A program made the position numbers and the translations under genes. A stretch of 37,980 bases of DNA from Clostridiaceae bacterium. Lineage in GTDB: Bacteria; Bacillota; Clostridia; Saccharofermentanales; DTU023. The DNA lies in assembly GCA_012799695.1 (NCBI GenBank), contig JAAZKT010000061.1:1-37980 (forward strand), written 5' to 3'. Positions 7,487-16,405 of the stretch are shown here, piece by piece. Each line of letters opens with the position of its first letter. Position 1 is the first letter of the stretch. Under the pieces are notes generated by a model that worked only from the letters and a program-made list of their open reading frames with translations, searched no databases and was not told the origin of the DNA.

Positions 7487-8167
7487 GTGGACCGTCAAGT
7501 GAAAGGCAATGGCAGACAGGGGCGGGTTTTTTCTTCAGTGAAAGCCCGCTCTTTTCACGCGCTATCCGCTTTAATTCAGAGCGCCTTGATCGCTGCTCTC
7601 TATCTCGTCCTTACGGTTGCAACGTCATTTATGAGTTTTCAGGCGGTTCAGCTTCGGTTGGCGGAGGCTTTGACAGCGCTCCCTGCGCTTTTTCCATCCG
7701 CGATTTTAGGTGTGTTTGTGGGCTGTCTTCTATCGAACCTCTTAAATCCGTCTCCGCTCGGTATCGTCGATATCATCGCCGGGAGCGCTACGACGCTCGT
7801 CGCCGCATACCTCACATGGGCTCTGGGAAATCCTCTGCGACAGGCGCTCGCTCGCCGGCTTCGTGAGGAGAACGCTTCGGGGGTGGTTGAGAGCAACTCG
7901 GTGAAACGGAATAGAGTACTTGCGAGAAAGAGAATCTTTCCTTTGACATTATTCGCCCTTTTACCGCCGGTCGTACTCAATGCGCTCGTAGTCGGTTTTT
8001 ACATTCCTTTTCTGATCAGCGAGAACACTCCTGACATTTGGCTCATTATCGGAACGATGGGCTCGATATTTTTGTCTCAGGCACTTGTCGTCTACGGTCT
8101 CGGTTTGCCACTTATCAAGACGCTTGAGTTGACACCGTGGGCGAAGCGCATTTATCTTGTAGACTGA
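7487..8167 (+). CDS. queT: QueT-family queuosine-precursor transporter (ECF S component)
   Basis: An integral membrane protein predicted to bind a queuosine precursor and work with a shared ECF energy-coupling module encoded elsewhere. It has about five hydrophobic segments. The family pattern is clear: LIAALYLVLT, VQLRLAEALTALPALFPSAILGVFVGCLLSNLL, LGIVDIIAGSATTLVAAYLT, and near the end PPVVLNALVVGFYIPFL. At 226 residues it is longer than the usual 160-180 because of a basic N-terminus and a charged loop (about 126-150). The GTG at 7487 follows AAGG; a GTG at 7499 is also possible. It begins 9 bases after ileS, and no preQ1 riboswitch fits in that gap. With queH at 22172 it forms a queuosine salvage set split across two loci. 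Confidence 0.85.
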   Translation: MDRQVKGNGRQGRVFSSVKARSFHALSALIQSALIAALYLVLTVATSFMSFQAVQLRLAEALTALPALFPSAILGVFVGCLLSNLLNPSPLGIVDIIAGSATTLVAAYLTWALGNPLRQALARRLREENASGVVESNSVKRNRVLARKRIFPLTLFALLPPVVLNALVVGFYIPFLISENTPDIWLIIGTMGSIFLSQALVVYGLGLPLIKTLELTPWAKRIYLVD

Positions 8168-8793
8168 TGACACATTATTTTGATCAAAAACCCGATGTCT
8201 CTCATGCGCCGCGTTTGTTCGATGTGTTTTTTGAAGATGTGCCGTTTCGTTTCATGACGGATAGCGGTGTTTTTTCAAGAAAAAAACTCGATGACGGCAC
8301 CGACCTTCTCCTTTCGACTGTTTTGGAACGCGAGGAGAACGGAACGCTCCGCATACTCGATCTCGGAACGGGGATCGGTGTGATGGCGATCGTGTTGGCG
8401 AAACTCCGTTCTTCTTTTTCGGTGGCGGGCACCGACATTAATGAGCGCGCCGTTGCGCTCGCAAATAAAAATGCTCGCCTGAATCGCATTGAGAATATCA
8501 AGTTTTTCCAAGCCGACGGGGTGCCGTCGCAAGGAGCGACGTTCTATGATGTCATCGTGTTGAATCCGCCGATCAGGGCGGGAAAAAAAACGGTGTACCG
8601 CCTTTTTTCCGAGGCGAGGGAGCGCTTAAGTGAACCGGAGGGACGACTCTATATTGTCATTCGCGTTAAGCAAGGCGCCGCATCCGCCTCACGTGAGTTG
8701 GCGCGGATTTTTGAACTTGTGGAGACGATCAATCGCGGCAAAGGTTATCATGTGATCAAGGCGAGCGTGTCGAGTTCGCATGAGTCGCCGTAA
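8167..8793 (+). CDS. RsmC-like class I SAM-dependent methyltransferase
   Basis: The protein has 208 residues. ILDLGTGIGVMAIVLAK is the SAM-binding motif I, AGTDINERAVALANKNA carries the acidic residue for the SAM ribose, and VLNPPIRAGK is the NPP(I/F/Y) motif IV typical of enzymes that methylate exocyclic amino groups of bases. Length and the N-terminal HYFDQKPDVSHAP segment fit the Firmicutes RsmC-like group, which is related to the 16S rRNA guanine-1207 N2 methyltransferase. The exact target is not provable here. The ATG at 8167 shares one base with the queT stop codon, so translation is probably coupled; no strong ribosome site is present. Confidence 0.85.
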   Translation: MTHYFDQKPDVSHAPRLFDVFFEDVPFRFMTDSGVFSRKKLDDGTDLLLSTVLEREENGTLRILDLGTGIGVMAIVLAKLRSSFSVAGTDINERAVALANKNARLNRIENIKFFQADGVPSQGATFYDVIVLNPPIRAGKKTVYRLFSEARERLSEPEGRLYIVIRVKQGAASASRELARIFELVETINRGKGYHVIKASVSSSHESP

Positions 8794-8827
8794 GTGCGGT
8801 TAATGTTGAATGGAAGGGGTGCCATTC

Positions 8828-9322
8828 GTGATATCGATTTCAGCTATAGGACAGGACAGCCACCGTTTCATGTCGGAGGATAAATCTGCGATGAGCGGTA
8901 GAGTACTCATGCTTGGAGGCCTGTCGATCCCGGGATGTCCCTCCCTTGAGGGGAACAGCGATGCCGACGTCGTACTCCATGCGCTGACGAACGCGATTTC
9001 GGGACTCACCGGTGTGCGTATTCTCGGTGCCGTCGCCGATGAGATGGCCAAGCGCGGCATCACTGACAGTTCAGCTTATGTTGAGAGAGCTCTCCAAGAG
9101 CTCCGCGGTATGCGGCTTAAGCATCTATCGTTTTCTGTCGAAGCACAAAGACCGTATTTGGCGCACTACATCGACCCGATGCGCGGGCGCATCGCGAATT
9201 TAACGGGTCTTTCGATCGATCACGTCGCTATCACGGTGACATCCGGTGAGGAATTGACGGCATTTGGACGCGGCGAAGCGATCCAGTGTTTTTGTATCGC
9301 ATCGGCGGTTCTTGATGCATAG
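8828..9322 (+). CDS. ispF: Divergent IspF-like (MEcPP synthase family) protein
   Basis: IspF makes 2-C-methyl-D-erythritol 2,4-cyclodiphosphate in the non-mevalonate isoprenoid pathway. The family outline is present: GQDSHRF near the start, SDADVVLHAL, a VEAQRPYLAHYIDPMRGRIANLTG segment, and FGRGEAI near the end. The metal ligands expected at Asp10, His12 and His51 are kept. However, the usual GHSDADV reads GNSDADV (Asn43), the FPDTD segment is absent, and the usual TTTEGLGF loop reads TVTSGEEL. The protein is therefore atypical, and activity is uncertain. The GTG at 8828 has GGAAGGGG eight bases upstream and gives the standard family N-terminus, so I preferred it to the ATG at 8810. No ispD is adjacent, although the two are commonly linked. 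Confidence 0.8.
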   Translation: MISISAIGQDSHRFMSEDKSAMSGRVLMLGGLSIPGCPSLEGNSDADVVLHALTNAISGLTGVRILGAVADEMAKRGITDSSAYVERALQELRGMRLKHLSFSVEAQRPYLAHYIDPMRGRIANLTGLSIDHVAITVTSGEELTAFGRGEAIQCFCIASAVLDA

Positions 9323-9502
9323 CCGCACGCTTGTTTCCGAGTAGAGTTCAATATCCTTAGCGAAGAATGTACATTTTGTATACATTTTATGTTTTTGCAA
9401 TAATTGTTTACCAAGCAAAAATTACCTTTTAAAGAACGATAATTTCCACATTTACATCGCTACAACCTCCACATCGCAAAGGCGAACAGTGTAGAAGATT
9501 CG

Positions 9503-11377
9503 TTACAGGAAACAGGAGCGGAACAGCTCTCGCCAAGATGCGATGCCTCGCTCCATCTCACTGAGCGCACGTTTAAGCAAAGTCTTTTCGTAAGGTTCGC
9601 GCGCCTCGCCTTCCGCATCGAGATCCGCAGGAACGGGTAAACCGCGAAAGACGTGAAGGAGCGCGTACGCAGCCCGTTCAAATAAGGGAGAATCCAAATC
9701 CTTTATGCTTTCCAAATATACGGACGCTCTGTTCAGCGCGACGGCGACGGGGAGCGTTCCGATCATCATTTCGACATCCGTGAAATGCTCGGCGGCAGAC
9801 TGGACGAGGAGCTCGGGTGTTTTCAATGCACGTTTGAAACACTGTGTATCATGTGCGCGTCGCGCCCCCGTAAACGTCAAAAAACGGAACGTAAAGCCGC
9901 TGAGCACGAAAAGTATTGAGACGATGAGTGTGATGAAAGAAAGAGCGGATTTCGTGTAAAGGAAGAATCCGACCGTGGGTATAAGAAAAAGAAAGGCGAG
10001 AACGAAATACGAGTACCGGAATACTTTTGTCAGGCGAGGTTCAACGAGTCTGCTTTTTTCAAAATCGGTTTCGACGTGTTTTTTGAATCGTTGTGCCAGC
10101 TGACGGAAATCACCATGACGCGCGACGATGCGCAAACGTCCTGGGGATAATACGTGATCGTATTCGGGTTTTGCAGCGAAGAGCCATTGCAAAAGGAGTG
10201 TCTCGTAAGTCGTAAATTGAGAGAAGTCATTGCGATTTGGATTGTTCCAGATAAAGACTTCATCGGTCCACGATATCTCGCGCCGCGCGACGAGACTTAG
10301 AACCGTTGCAAGTAAGATGTCGGGCTCACGCGGGCTTGTGCTCGCCAACAAGGCGACTTGAGCAGGTCGTGCATACACGGGCCAAACGGCAAAATCGGGC
10401 TTTCTTCGACAATTCCAGATCAGTTGCGAACCCTGAAAAATGAGGTAGACAAGTAGTCCGGTAACAGTAAGGATCATGATAATGCGCATGACCGAATCTC
10501 TAAGTGATTCAATGAATGTGATTCGAGTCGAGAGCGCACGAGCTTTCGCAAATGATTCCTTCAGCGAGACCTCATCGCCCGTGGGGAGAATCAGTGAAAA
10601 ATAGCGCTTGGGTGCGCTGATCACAATTCCCATGTCATCCGTTTTGATGAAAGGCCGATTATCGATGAACGAGACCGTGTTGCTACCTGTTCTGTTCTCT
10701 GTCATTGTGTGGTAGCCGATCGGCACGATCTCCGTGAAGTCGACGGAGCATTCATCGGGGAATGTGATATTCCAGAGCAACGTCTCCACTCTCATCCCGC
10801 TCGGAGCGGCGCAAAGCGGCCCCGAAATAAACGCGTGATTATCCTTTTCGACGACTCCGCGCGTCCAATCATAATTGAGTCTGAAAACGTATTCGCCAGT
10901 GAAAGCAGTCATGCTAAGCCTTATGCGCAGGCGGTCCTTCAAGCGTTCTATCCTGTAGGAAAACGGCTGTGGCCGGCGTTCGTCGCCCTCAGGGACTTGG
11001 ATGAACTTTTCTTCCTCGCCGTGAATTACTTGAGCAATTTCCAAAGATTGCAGGATTGATTCCCCCTTGAGCGGAGACAAGAGGACAAGCGTAAGCGATT
11101 TTAACGTTCGATCGGAATGGAAGCGAATCTGCTCCATTACGTTGATCGTCCCGTCACTGTTGATTTTGAGATGCGCCGTCGCGTTCTTGATGTAGGTTGC
11201 AGGTTTTTTTTCATAGGCATGGATTGTTGAACAAGGCAAAGAGAAGAAAACGGTTGTCAGCACAAGGAGGAGCAACAGCGCCGAGAGATGAATCGGCTTT
11301 CTTCGCGCAGGTACTTCGCGTCGTGCGGATTTTGCCAAAGAAAATTTAGGAAAGATTCTACGATAGTATGACCGCAT
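9503..11377 (-). CDS. DUF2207-family membrane protein
   Basis: A 624-residue predicted membrane protein of unknown role. An Arg/Lys-rich N-terminus is followed by a signal-anchor (about 31-53). Next comes an extracytoplasmic beta-rich domain with the DUF2207 opening pattern (LKINSDGTINVMEQIRFHSD), a transmembrane segment near 300-322, a cytoplasmic domain with LASTSPREPDILLATVLSLVARREISW, a second membrane pair (about 445-490), and a cytoplasmic tail. DUF2207 proteins are widespread in Firmicutes and Actinobacteria without a settled function. The start is uncertain: GGAGG lies 13 bases upstream of the ATG at 11377, a long spacing. It stands alone, convergent with ispF and divergent from rpsU. 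Confidence 0.75.
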   Translation of the reverse strand: MRSYYRRIFPKFSLAKSARREVPARRKPIHLSALLLLLVLTTVFFSLPCSTIHAYEKKPATYIKNATAHLKINSDGTINVMEQIRFHSDRTLKSLTLVLLSPLKGESILQSLEIAQVIHGEEEKFIQVPEGDERRPQPFSYRIERLKDRLRIRLSMTAFTGEYVFRLNYDWTRGVVEKDNHAFISGPLCAAPSGMRVETLLWNITFPDECSVDFTEIVPIGYHTMTENRTGSNTVSFIDNRPFIKTDDMGIVISAPKRYFSLILPTGDEVSLKESFAKARALSTRITFIESLRDSVMRIIMILTVTGLLVYLIFQGSQLIWNCRRKPDFAVWPVYARPAQVALLASTSPREPDILLATVLSLVARREISWTDEVFIWNNPNRNDFSQFTTYETLLLQWLFAAKPEYDHVLSPGRLRIVARHGDFRQLAQRFKKHVETDFEKSRLVEPRLTKVFRYSYFVLAFLFLIPTVGFFLYTKSALSFITLIVSILFVLSGFTFRFLTFTGARRAHDTQCFKRALKTPELLVQSAAEHFTDVEMMIGTLPVAVALNRASVYLESIKDLDSPLFERAAYALLHVFRGLPVPADLDAEGEAREPYEKTLLKRALSEMERGIASWRELFRSCFL

Positions 11378-11517
11378 GAAAGTGATGGTACCTCCGATAG
11401 AAATAAAAACGCATATTCATATTCTACCATCAATATAAGCAAGTCTCCGACGAGTTCTGCCGATAAAGAGATGTAGTGTTTATTCGCAGCTGAAGCAACG
11501 GTTCATATCCTTTTTGT

Positions 11518-11547
11518 TTGACGGCTTGCAGATATTCGTTGTATACT
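11518..11547 (+). promoter_or_regulatory. Sigma-A-type promoter for rpsU
   Basis: TTGACG (11518-11523), an 18-base spacer and TATACT (11542-11547), placed about 60 bases before the rpsU start. Confidence 0.75.
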
Positions 11548-11607
11548 ACATAGCGACTGTGAATCCTACCGGGTTGCTCAGAGAACACTGTGAGGGGAGG
11601 GATTAGA

Positions 11608-11781
11608 TTGACGGAGATTCGCGTAAAAGAGAATGAATCCCTGGACAGTGCGCTGAGACGTTTTAAGCGTTCCACCGCGCGTTCAGGCGTGCTCGCTGAA
11701 GTACGTAAGCGTGAGCATTACGAAAAACCGAGTGTTCGACGCAAGAAAAAAGCTGAAGCCGCCAGAAAGCGCAAACGCTAA
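11608..11781 (+). CDS. rpsU: 30S ribosomal protein S21
   Basis: A 57-residue basic protein of the small ribosomal subunit. [20 protein letters not shown] is the S21 signature, and the tail is rich in Lys and Arg ([13 protein letters not shown]). I chose the TTG at 11608 because GGGGAGG lies a few bases upstream and it gives the standard family N-terminus. The in-frame GTG at 11590 overlaps that ribosome site. A promoter lies directly upstream and a strong terminator follows, so the gene appears monocistronic. Confidence 0.95.
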   Translation: MTEIRVKENESLDSALRRFKRSTARSGVLAEVRKREHYEKPSVRRKKKAEAARKRKR

Positions 11782-11800
11782 TATTTCAAGAACGACACTG

Positions 11801-11833
11801 AAAAAGGTTCGTTGTAGGCAACGAACCTTTTTT
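11801..11833 (+). terminator. Strong intrinsic terminator after rpsU
   Basis: AAAAAGGTTCGTTG (11801-11814) and CAACGAACCTTTTT (11819-11832) form a perfect stem with the four-base loop TAGG and end in a T run. Confidence 0.95.
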
Positions 11834-11909
11834 AGATGAAGGAAATCTTATCACTTTCATTCCCGACAGAGAGCAGTCAACGATATGCATGACAGAGGGA
11901 GAGGCCGAA

Positions 11910-14054
11910 ATGCGTGATTCGGCGCGACATCATATACTTAAATGGTTATCACCTGCCGATTGGGCGGTTGCGTACGATGCGCATCCAGAGGAACAGCAGG
12001 ACGTGCTGTCGAGCGTTTTAACGTCACGCGGGCTTGATACACCGATCGAACGCGATGCATTTCTTCATGTCTCGCTCGATGACATTCCCGATCCTTTTCT
12101 GTTTCTCGATATGGAAAAAGCGTGTGTCATCGTCGACGGCGTGCTTAGGATGGAGTCGCCGCGTATCCTGATATTCGGTGACTACGATGCGGACGGACTG
12201 ACTTCTTCAGCATTACTCGCACGCTGGTTTAAATCGAGAGAGTGTGAAGCGGAAATACTCATTCCCGATCGTTTCGATGACGGTTTTGGCCTGTCCGTCG
12301 CATTGGCCGAGGAGATCATCCTGCACAACCCCCATCTAGTCATTACGGTGGACACGGGAACGTCATCACCGGACGCGATCAAGTTCTTGCGCCAACACGG
12401 CATAAAAGTCATCGTGACGGATCATCACCTCCCGGATGAACTATTCGCGCGTGGCGAAGTGCCTATCATCAATCCTTCCATACCCGACGAATCGTATCCC
12501 TTCAAAGAGCTGAGCGGCGCAGGTGTCGCCTATCTCATGACTCTCGCCTTGGATCGTTTTTTGGGAGAGATATCTACGATTCGTCCCGCGTTGACGGTGA
12601 TCGCTTCCGTCGGAACGGTTGCCGATGTCGTGCCGCTCCTTGGAGTCAATCGCGCGATAGTGCGGGCAGGCTTGGAAGCGTTCGATGAGCACGCGCCTGA
12701 AGGGTTGAAAGCCTTGTATAAATACACAAGCAGCAGTAGAAGGGGCGGGACGCTCATGTCGCGCGATTTCGCTTTTTCCATCGGGCCGAGACTAAATGCG
12801 GCGGGTCGCGTGGGCGATGTGCGCCTTGCGTTGGATTTGCTGCTCGAGGATGATCCGGAGCGCGTCGTCTTTCTCGCCCTAAAGTTGCACGAACTGAACG
12901 AGGAACGTCGACAGGTCGAGCAAGAAGTCTTCCAAGATGCTTTTCACGATGTCATGAAAAGACAGGGTGATGAGCCTCTGTCGATCGCCATCGCGCGAGG
13001 AAAAGGTTGGCACGGCGGTGTGCTTGGTATCGTCAGTGCGCGTTTGGCGGAGCGGTTACGCGTGCCCGCCATTACGCTCACGGAAGAGGACGGGATGCTG
13101 ACCGGTTCCGCACGCACATTCGGCCGTATCAATTTGATCGAGGGCATCACATATGCGGGGACTTTTCTTGAGACATTCGGAGGCCATGAAGGAGCTGCGG
13201 GACTCTCGTTGAAGGCAGAGAATTTCGATCAGTTTCGCGAAGCAATGGTTCATTACATCGAGTCGATTCCGATAAAAAAACGTCACGTACCCATACTCGC
13301 CGATACCACGCTTGAGGGACACGCAATCGACGCGAAACTCGTTGAGAGTTTTAATGTGCTTGAACCGACAGGATACGGCTTTGAACAACCTTTATTCATC
13401 ATTCCTTCCATGATGATCGAGGAAATTACCCGCGTCGGTGACGGAAAACATCTGCGTTTGAAAGTTCGGTCGCAGGATGACGTGAAGAGCGCTTTCGATA
13501 CGATCCTGTTTAACAGAGGCGATGATGAACCGTTTTACTCAGTCGGAGACGAAATCGATTTGATCGGGACGCCGGAATTCAATTTCTGGCGCGATCGTCG
13601 TTCCATTCAGCTGCGATGCACTGATTTGCGACCCTCTTACAGTTCCGAATTGGATAATCGTCTGCAACACGCTTTTCCGGAGTTTCTCCGACAATTGCCC
13701 GATCCGCACCTGACGGAGGCGTTCAATCGGCACGGCTTGATGTCGATCAATCGAGAAGATGTTGTCGCACTTTGGCAACTTGTTTCTTCCATTGCGGGCA
13801 GAGAGTGCATTCCGATCGCTTTTTCGCCCTCGCGGTTGGCGTGGCTACTCACTCATCGCTATAATGTAGACGCCGGCGCTCTCGCCGTGCTGTTTATTCT
13901 TGCCATCTTTGCGGAGGTTGGTCTGGGTGAACTTGTTGCGGACGAGGGTGGAGGCTTTATTTTCCGCCTTTTAGAGATAGGCGAGGAGAAATTGGTATTG
14001 ACGGAGGCGCCGCTTTGGGTCAAGCTCGACGCGCAAGGAGTGCTGGTAACGTGA
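11910..14054 (+). CDS. recJ: Single-stranded-DNA-specific exonuclease RecJ
   Basis: A 5'-3' exonuclease on single-stranded DNA acting in recombination and mismatch repair. DHH-superfamily motifs are in order: GDYDADG (90-96, metal Asp residues), VDTGTSS, TDHH (with the DHH at 171-173), later SIGPRLNAAGRVGD, and the DHHA1 motif GGHEGAAGLSL. The OB-fold and a long C-terminal part follow, giving 714 residues, which fits the longer Firmicutes forms. I preferred the ATG at 11910, which follows GGGAGAGG at about five bases, to the ATG at 11889. The 3' end overlaps the rel start codon, suggesting coupled translation. Confidence 0.94.
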   Translation: MRDSARHHILKWLSPADWAVAYDAHPEEQQDVLSSVLTSRGLDTPIERDAFLHVSLDDIPDPFLFLDMEKACVIVDGVLRMESPRILIFGDYDADGLTSSALLARWFKSRECEAEILIPDRFDDGFGLSVALAEEIILHNPHLVITVDTGTSSPDAIKFLRQHGIKVIVTDHHLPDELFARGEVPIINPSIPDESYPFKELSGAGVAYLMTLALDRFLGEISTIRPALTVIASVGTVADVVPLLGVNRAIVRAGLEAFDEHAPEGLKALYKYTSSSRRGGTLMSRDFAFSIGPRLNAAGRVGDVRLALDLLLEDDPERVVFLALKLHELNEERRQVEQEVFQDAFHDVMKRQGDEPLSIAIARGKGWHGGVLGIVSARLAERLRVPAITLTEEDGMLTGSARTFGRINLIEGITYAGTFLETFGGHEGAAGLSLKAENFDQFREAMVHYIESIPIKKRHVPILADTTLEGHAIDAKLVESFNVLEPTGYGFEQPLFIIPSMMIEEITRVGDGKHLRLKVRSQDDVKSAFDTILFNRGDDEPFYSVGDEIDLIGTPEFNFWRDRRSIQLRCTDLRPSYSSELDNRLQHAFPEFLRQLPDPHLTEAFNRHGLMSINREDVVALWQLVSSIAGRECIPIAFSPSRLAWLLTHRYNVDAGALAVLFILAIFAEVGLGELVADEGGGFIFRLLEIGEEKLVLTEAPLWVKLDAQGVLVT

Positions 14055-16405
14055 CGCAGGAATTGGATAACACGAAAACTCGGCATGAGATGACTTGTCT
14101 GGTTGATGAAAAGATGCATCAACTCGTTGAGCTGTGGAAAAAATCGGCGCACCGACGGGACGCATCTTTGTTGACAAAAGCGTACGAACTTGCGAAACAG
14201 GCACATGCCGAGCAGTTCAGGGCAACGGGGGAACCTTATATCATTCACCCCGTCGAAGCGATGAAGATTCTGCTCGAATTGGGGTTGGTTGACGAGCATA
14301 CGTTAGCGGCGTCATTGCTTCACGACACGGTTGAGGATACGGATCTAACGCTTAAGGAAATCGAGTCTGAGATGGGTTCTGAGGTCGCGGCGCTCGTCGA
14401 CGGAGTAACAAAATTGTCGCGTATCTCATACTCGTCGAGAGAAGAATTACAGGCGCAAAATTTTCGAAAGATGTTTCTTGCGATGGCAAAAGACATTCGC
14501 GTCGTTCTCATCAAGCTTGCGGATCGACTCCACAACATGCGTACCATGGAACATAAAGCACCCGAATCGCAAATCGCTTCGGCGCGCGAAACGCTCGATA
14601 TCTATGCACCGCTCGCTGCTCGCCTGGGGATTCATAGAATTAAGTGGGAGCTTGAGGACCTCAGTTTACGTTATTTAGATCCCGATGCGTATTACGAACT
14701 CGTCGGGATGCTTTCGCAACGACGTTCCGATCGCGAGACGTATTTGCAGGAAATCGTGACGGACTTGACGATCAGAGTCGCGGAGATGGGGATTAGCGCC
14801 GACATCGAGGGGCGTCCCAAACATTTTTACAGTATCTACCGCAAAATGAAGGAGCAGGTCAAACAACTCGACGAGATATACGACCTGTTTGCGACGAGAA
14901 TCATCGTCCCGACCGTCGGTGACTGTTATGCTGTGCTCGGACTCGTCCATGAGCTCTACAAACCTATTCCGGGAAGGTTCAAGGACTATATTGCCGTACC
15001 TAAGACGAACGGATACCAGTCACTCCACACGACCGTGATTGGGGGGCGCGGTATTCCTTTTGAAGTGCAAATCAGAAGCGAGGAGATGCATCGAACGGCG
15101 GAGTACGGTATCGCCGCGCACTGGCGTTACAAAGAGGGGGCAGGCGATAAAAAGCAGGACCATTTTGAAATACGGTTGTCGTGGTTGCGCCAATTACTCG
15201 AATGGCAGAGCGACATGAGCGATGCCGGCGAATACATGGATGCCTTGCGTGATGGTTTGTCTGCCGATGAAGTCTTTGTTTTCACGCCTATGGGCGAAGT
15301 GATCGGGTTGCCGCAAGGTGCCGTGCCGGTTGATTTTGCCTATCACATTCACAGCGACATCGGAAACTCCATGTACGGCGCCAAAGTTAACGGCCGCATG
15401 GTCCCGCTCACTTATAATTTGGCGAATGGCGACATCGTCGAGATACTGACATCCGATAAGGTGAGGGGACCTTCGCGCGATTGGCTCACCATTGTCAAGA
15501 GCGGAACGGCGAAGAGCAAGATTTCATCGTGGTTCAAGCGCGAACGAAGAGATGAGAACATTGTGCGTGGCCGTGAGGTGCTCGAACGTGAAATCCATAA
15601 GACGGGTTTCCATACGCAGGACTTGCTGAAAAAAGAATATATCGCTCCCATTCTGAAGCGCTACTCCCTCCGCACACTCGACGATCTGCTCGCGCGCGTC
15701 GGGTACGGGGGACTTCCCGCCGGACGCGTTGTGCCGCGCCTCCGCGACGCACACATTGCGACGTTACCGGAAGAAGAGCGTGTCCGACTCGGGTATCGTC
15801 TCTCAAAGACGGGTCAGGTCATTCACAATCCGAGTAATATGCTCGTCAGTGAGGCATTGATATTCGATAAAACCGGCCAAAAGCCTGTCACGAAGAAAAA
15901 GAAGAAAAAAACAACTCCCGAAATTCCCGTCAAAGTTAAAGGACTTGAAAATGCGCTTCTCAAAATGTCCAAATGCTGCAATCCCGTTCCCGGTGATGAA
16001 ATTATCGGTTATGTGACGCGCGGGATGGGCGTTGCGGTACATCGTGTCGACTGTCCGAATATAAGGCGCATTGTCGAGTCGTTCGACCGTTCACCGGAGG
16101 ATGCTGAACGAGCTTCACGCCTCATCGATGTCCTGTGGACGACGGAAGCGGATACGCAACACCGCCGCTATCCTGTCAATCTCCGTATCATCGCTCGCGA
16201 CCGCGCCAATCTTCTCGCTGAGATTTCTTCCGCGATCGCGGAAGAACAGGTCTCCGTTCAGTCGGCGCAAATATCCTCGGCGCGGGATATCAGCGCCAAT
16301 CTGCTTCTCACCGTGGAAATCGAGAACCAAGAGCAGTACGATCGGCTCGTCGGACGCGTAAAAGCGATCGATAGCGTCGTCAGCGTCTCGCGCGGTCACA
16401 ATTAG
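14051..16405 (+). CDS. rel: Bifunctional (p)ppGpp synthetase/hydrolase Rel
   Basis: Makes and degrades the stringent-response alarmone. The 784 residues have the full long-RSH layout: an HD hydrolase domain with HDTVED (91-96), so hydrolysis should be intact; a synthetase domain with RFKDYIAVPKTNGYQSLHTT (GYQSLH from 321); a TGS domain (VFVFTPMGEVIGLPQGAVPVDFAY); a zinc-finger region with SKCCNPVPGDEIIGYVTRG; and a C-terminal ACT domain. The GTG start overlaps the recJ TGA by 4 bases, with AAGGAG ten bases upstream. The stop codon overlaps that of the convergent RNase J gene. Confidence 0.96.
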   Translation: MTQELDNTKTRHEMTCLVDEKMHQLVELWKKSAHRRDASLLTKAYELAKQAHAEQFRATGEPYIIHPVEAMKILLELGLVDEHTLAASLLHDTVEDTDLTLKEIESEMGSEVAALVDGVTKLSRISYSSREELQAQNFRKMFLAMAKDIRVVLIKLADRLHNMRTMEHKAPESQIASARETLDIYAPLAARLGIHRIKWELEDLSLRYLDPDAYYELVGMLSQRRSDRETYLQEIVTDLTIRVAEMGISADIEGRPKHFYSIYRKMKEQVKQLDEIYDLFATRIIVPTVGDCYAVLGLVHELYKPIPGRFKDYIAVPKTNGYQSLHTTVIGGRGIPFEVQIRSEEMHRTAEYGIAAHWRYKEGAGDKKQDHFEIRLSWLRQLLEWQSDMSDAGEYMDALRDGLSADEVFVFTPMGEVIGLPQGAVPVDFAYHIHSDIGNSMYGAKVNGRMVPLTYNLANGDIVEILTSDKVRGPSRDWLTIVKSGTAKSKISSWFKRERRDENIVRGREVLEREIHKTGFHTQDLLKKEYIAPILKRYSLRTLDDLLARVGYGGLPAGRVVPRLRDAHIATLPEEERVRLGYRLSKTGQVIHNPSNMLVSEALIFDKTGQKPVTKKKKKKTTPEIPVKVKGLENALLKMSKCCNPVPGDEIIGYVTRGMGVAVHRVDCPNIRRIVESFDRSPEDAERASRLIDVLWTTEADTQHRRYPVNLRIIARDRANLLAEISSAIAEEQVSVQSAQISSARDISANLLLTVEIENQEQYDRLVGRVKAIDSVVSVSRGHN

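Noticed and set aside
9392-9421. TTTTTGC/GCAAAAA hairpin between ispF and the DUF2207 gene as a terminator
   Set aside because: The stem is seven weak, A/T-dominated pairs over a 16-base loop; too poor to call.
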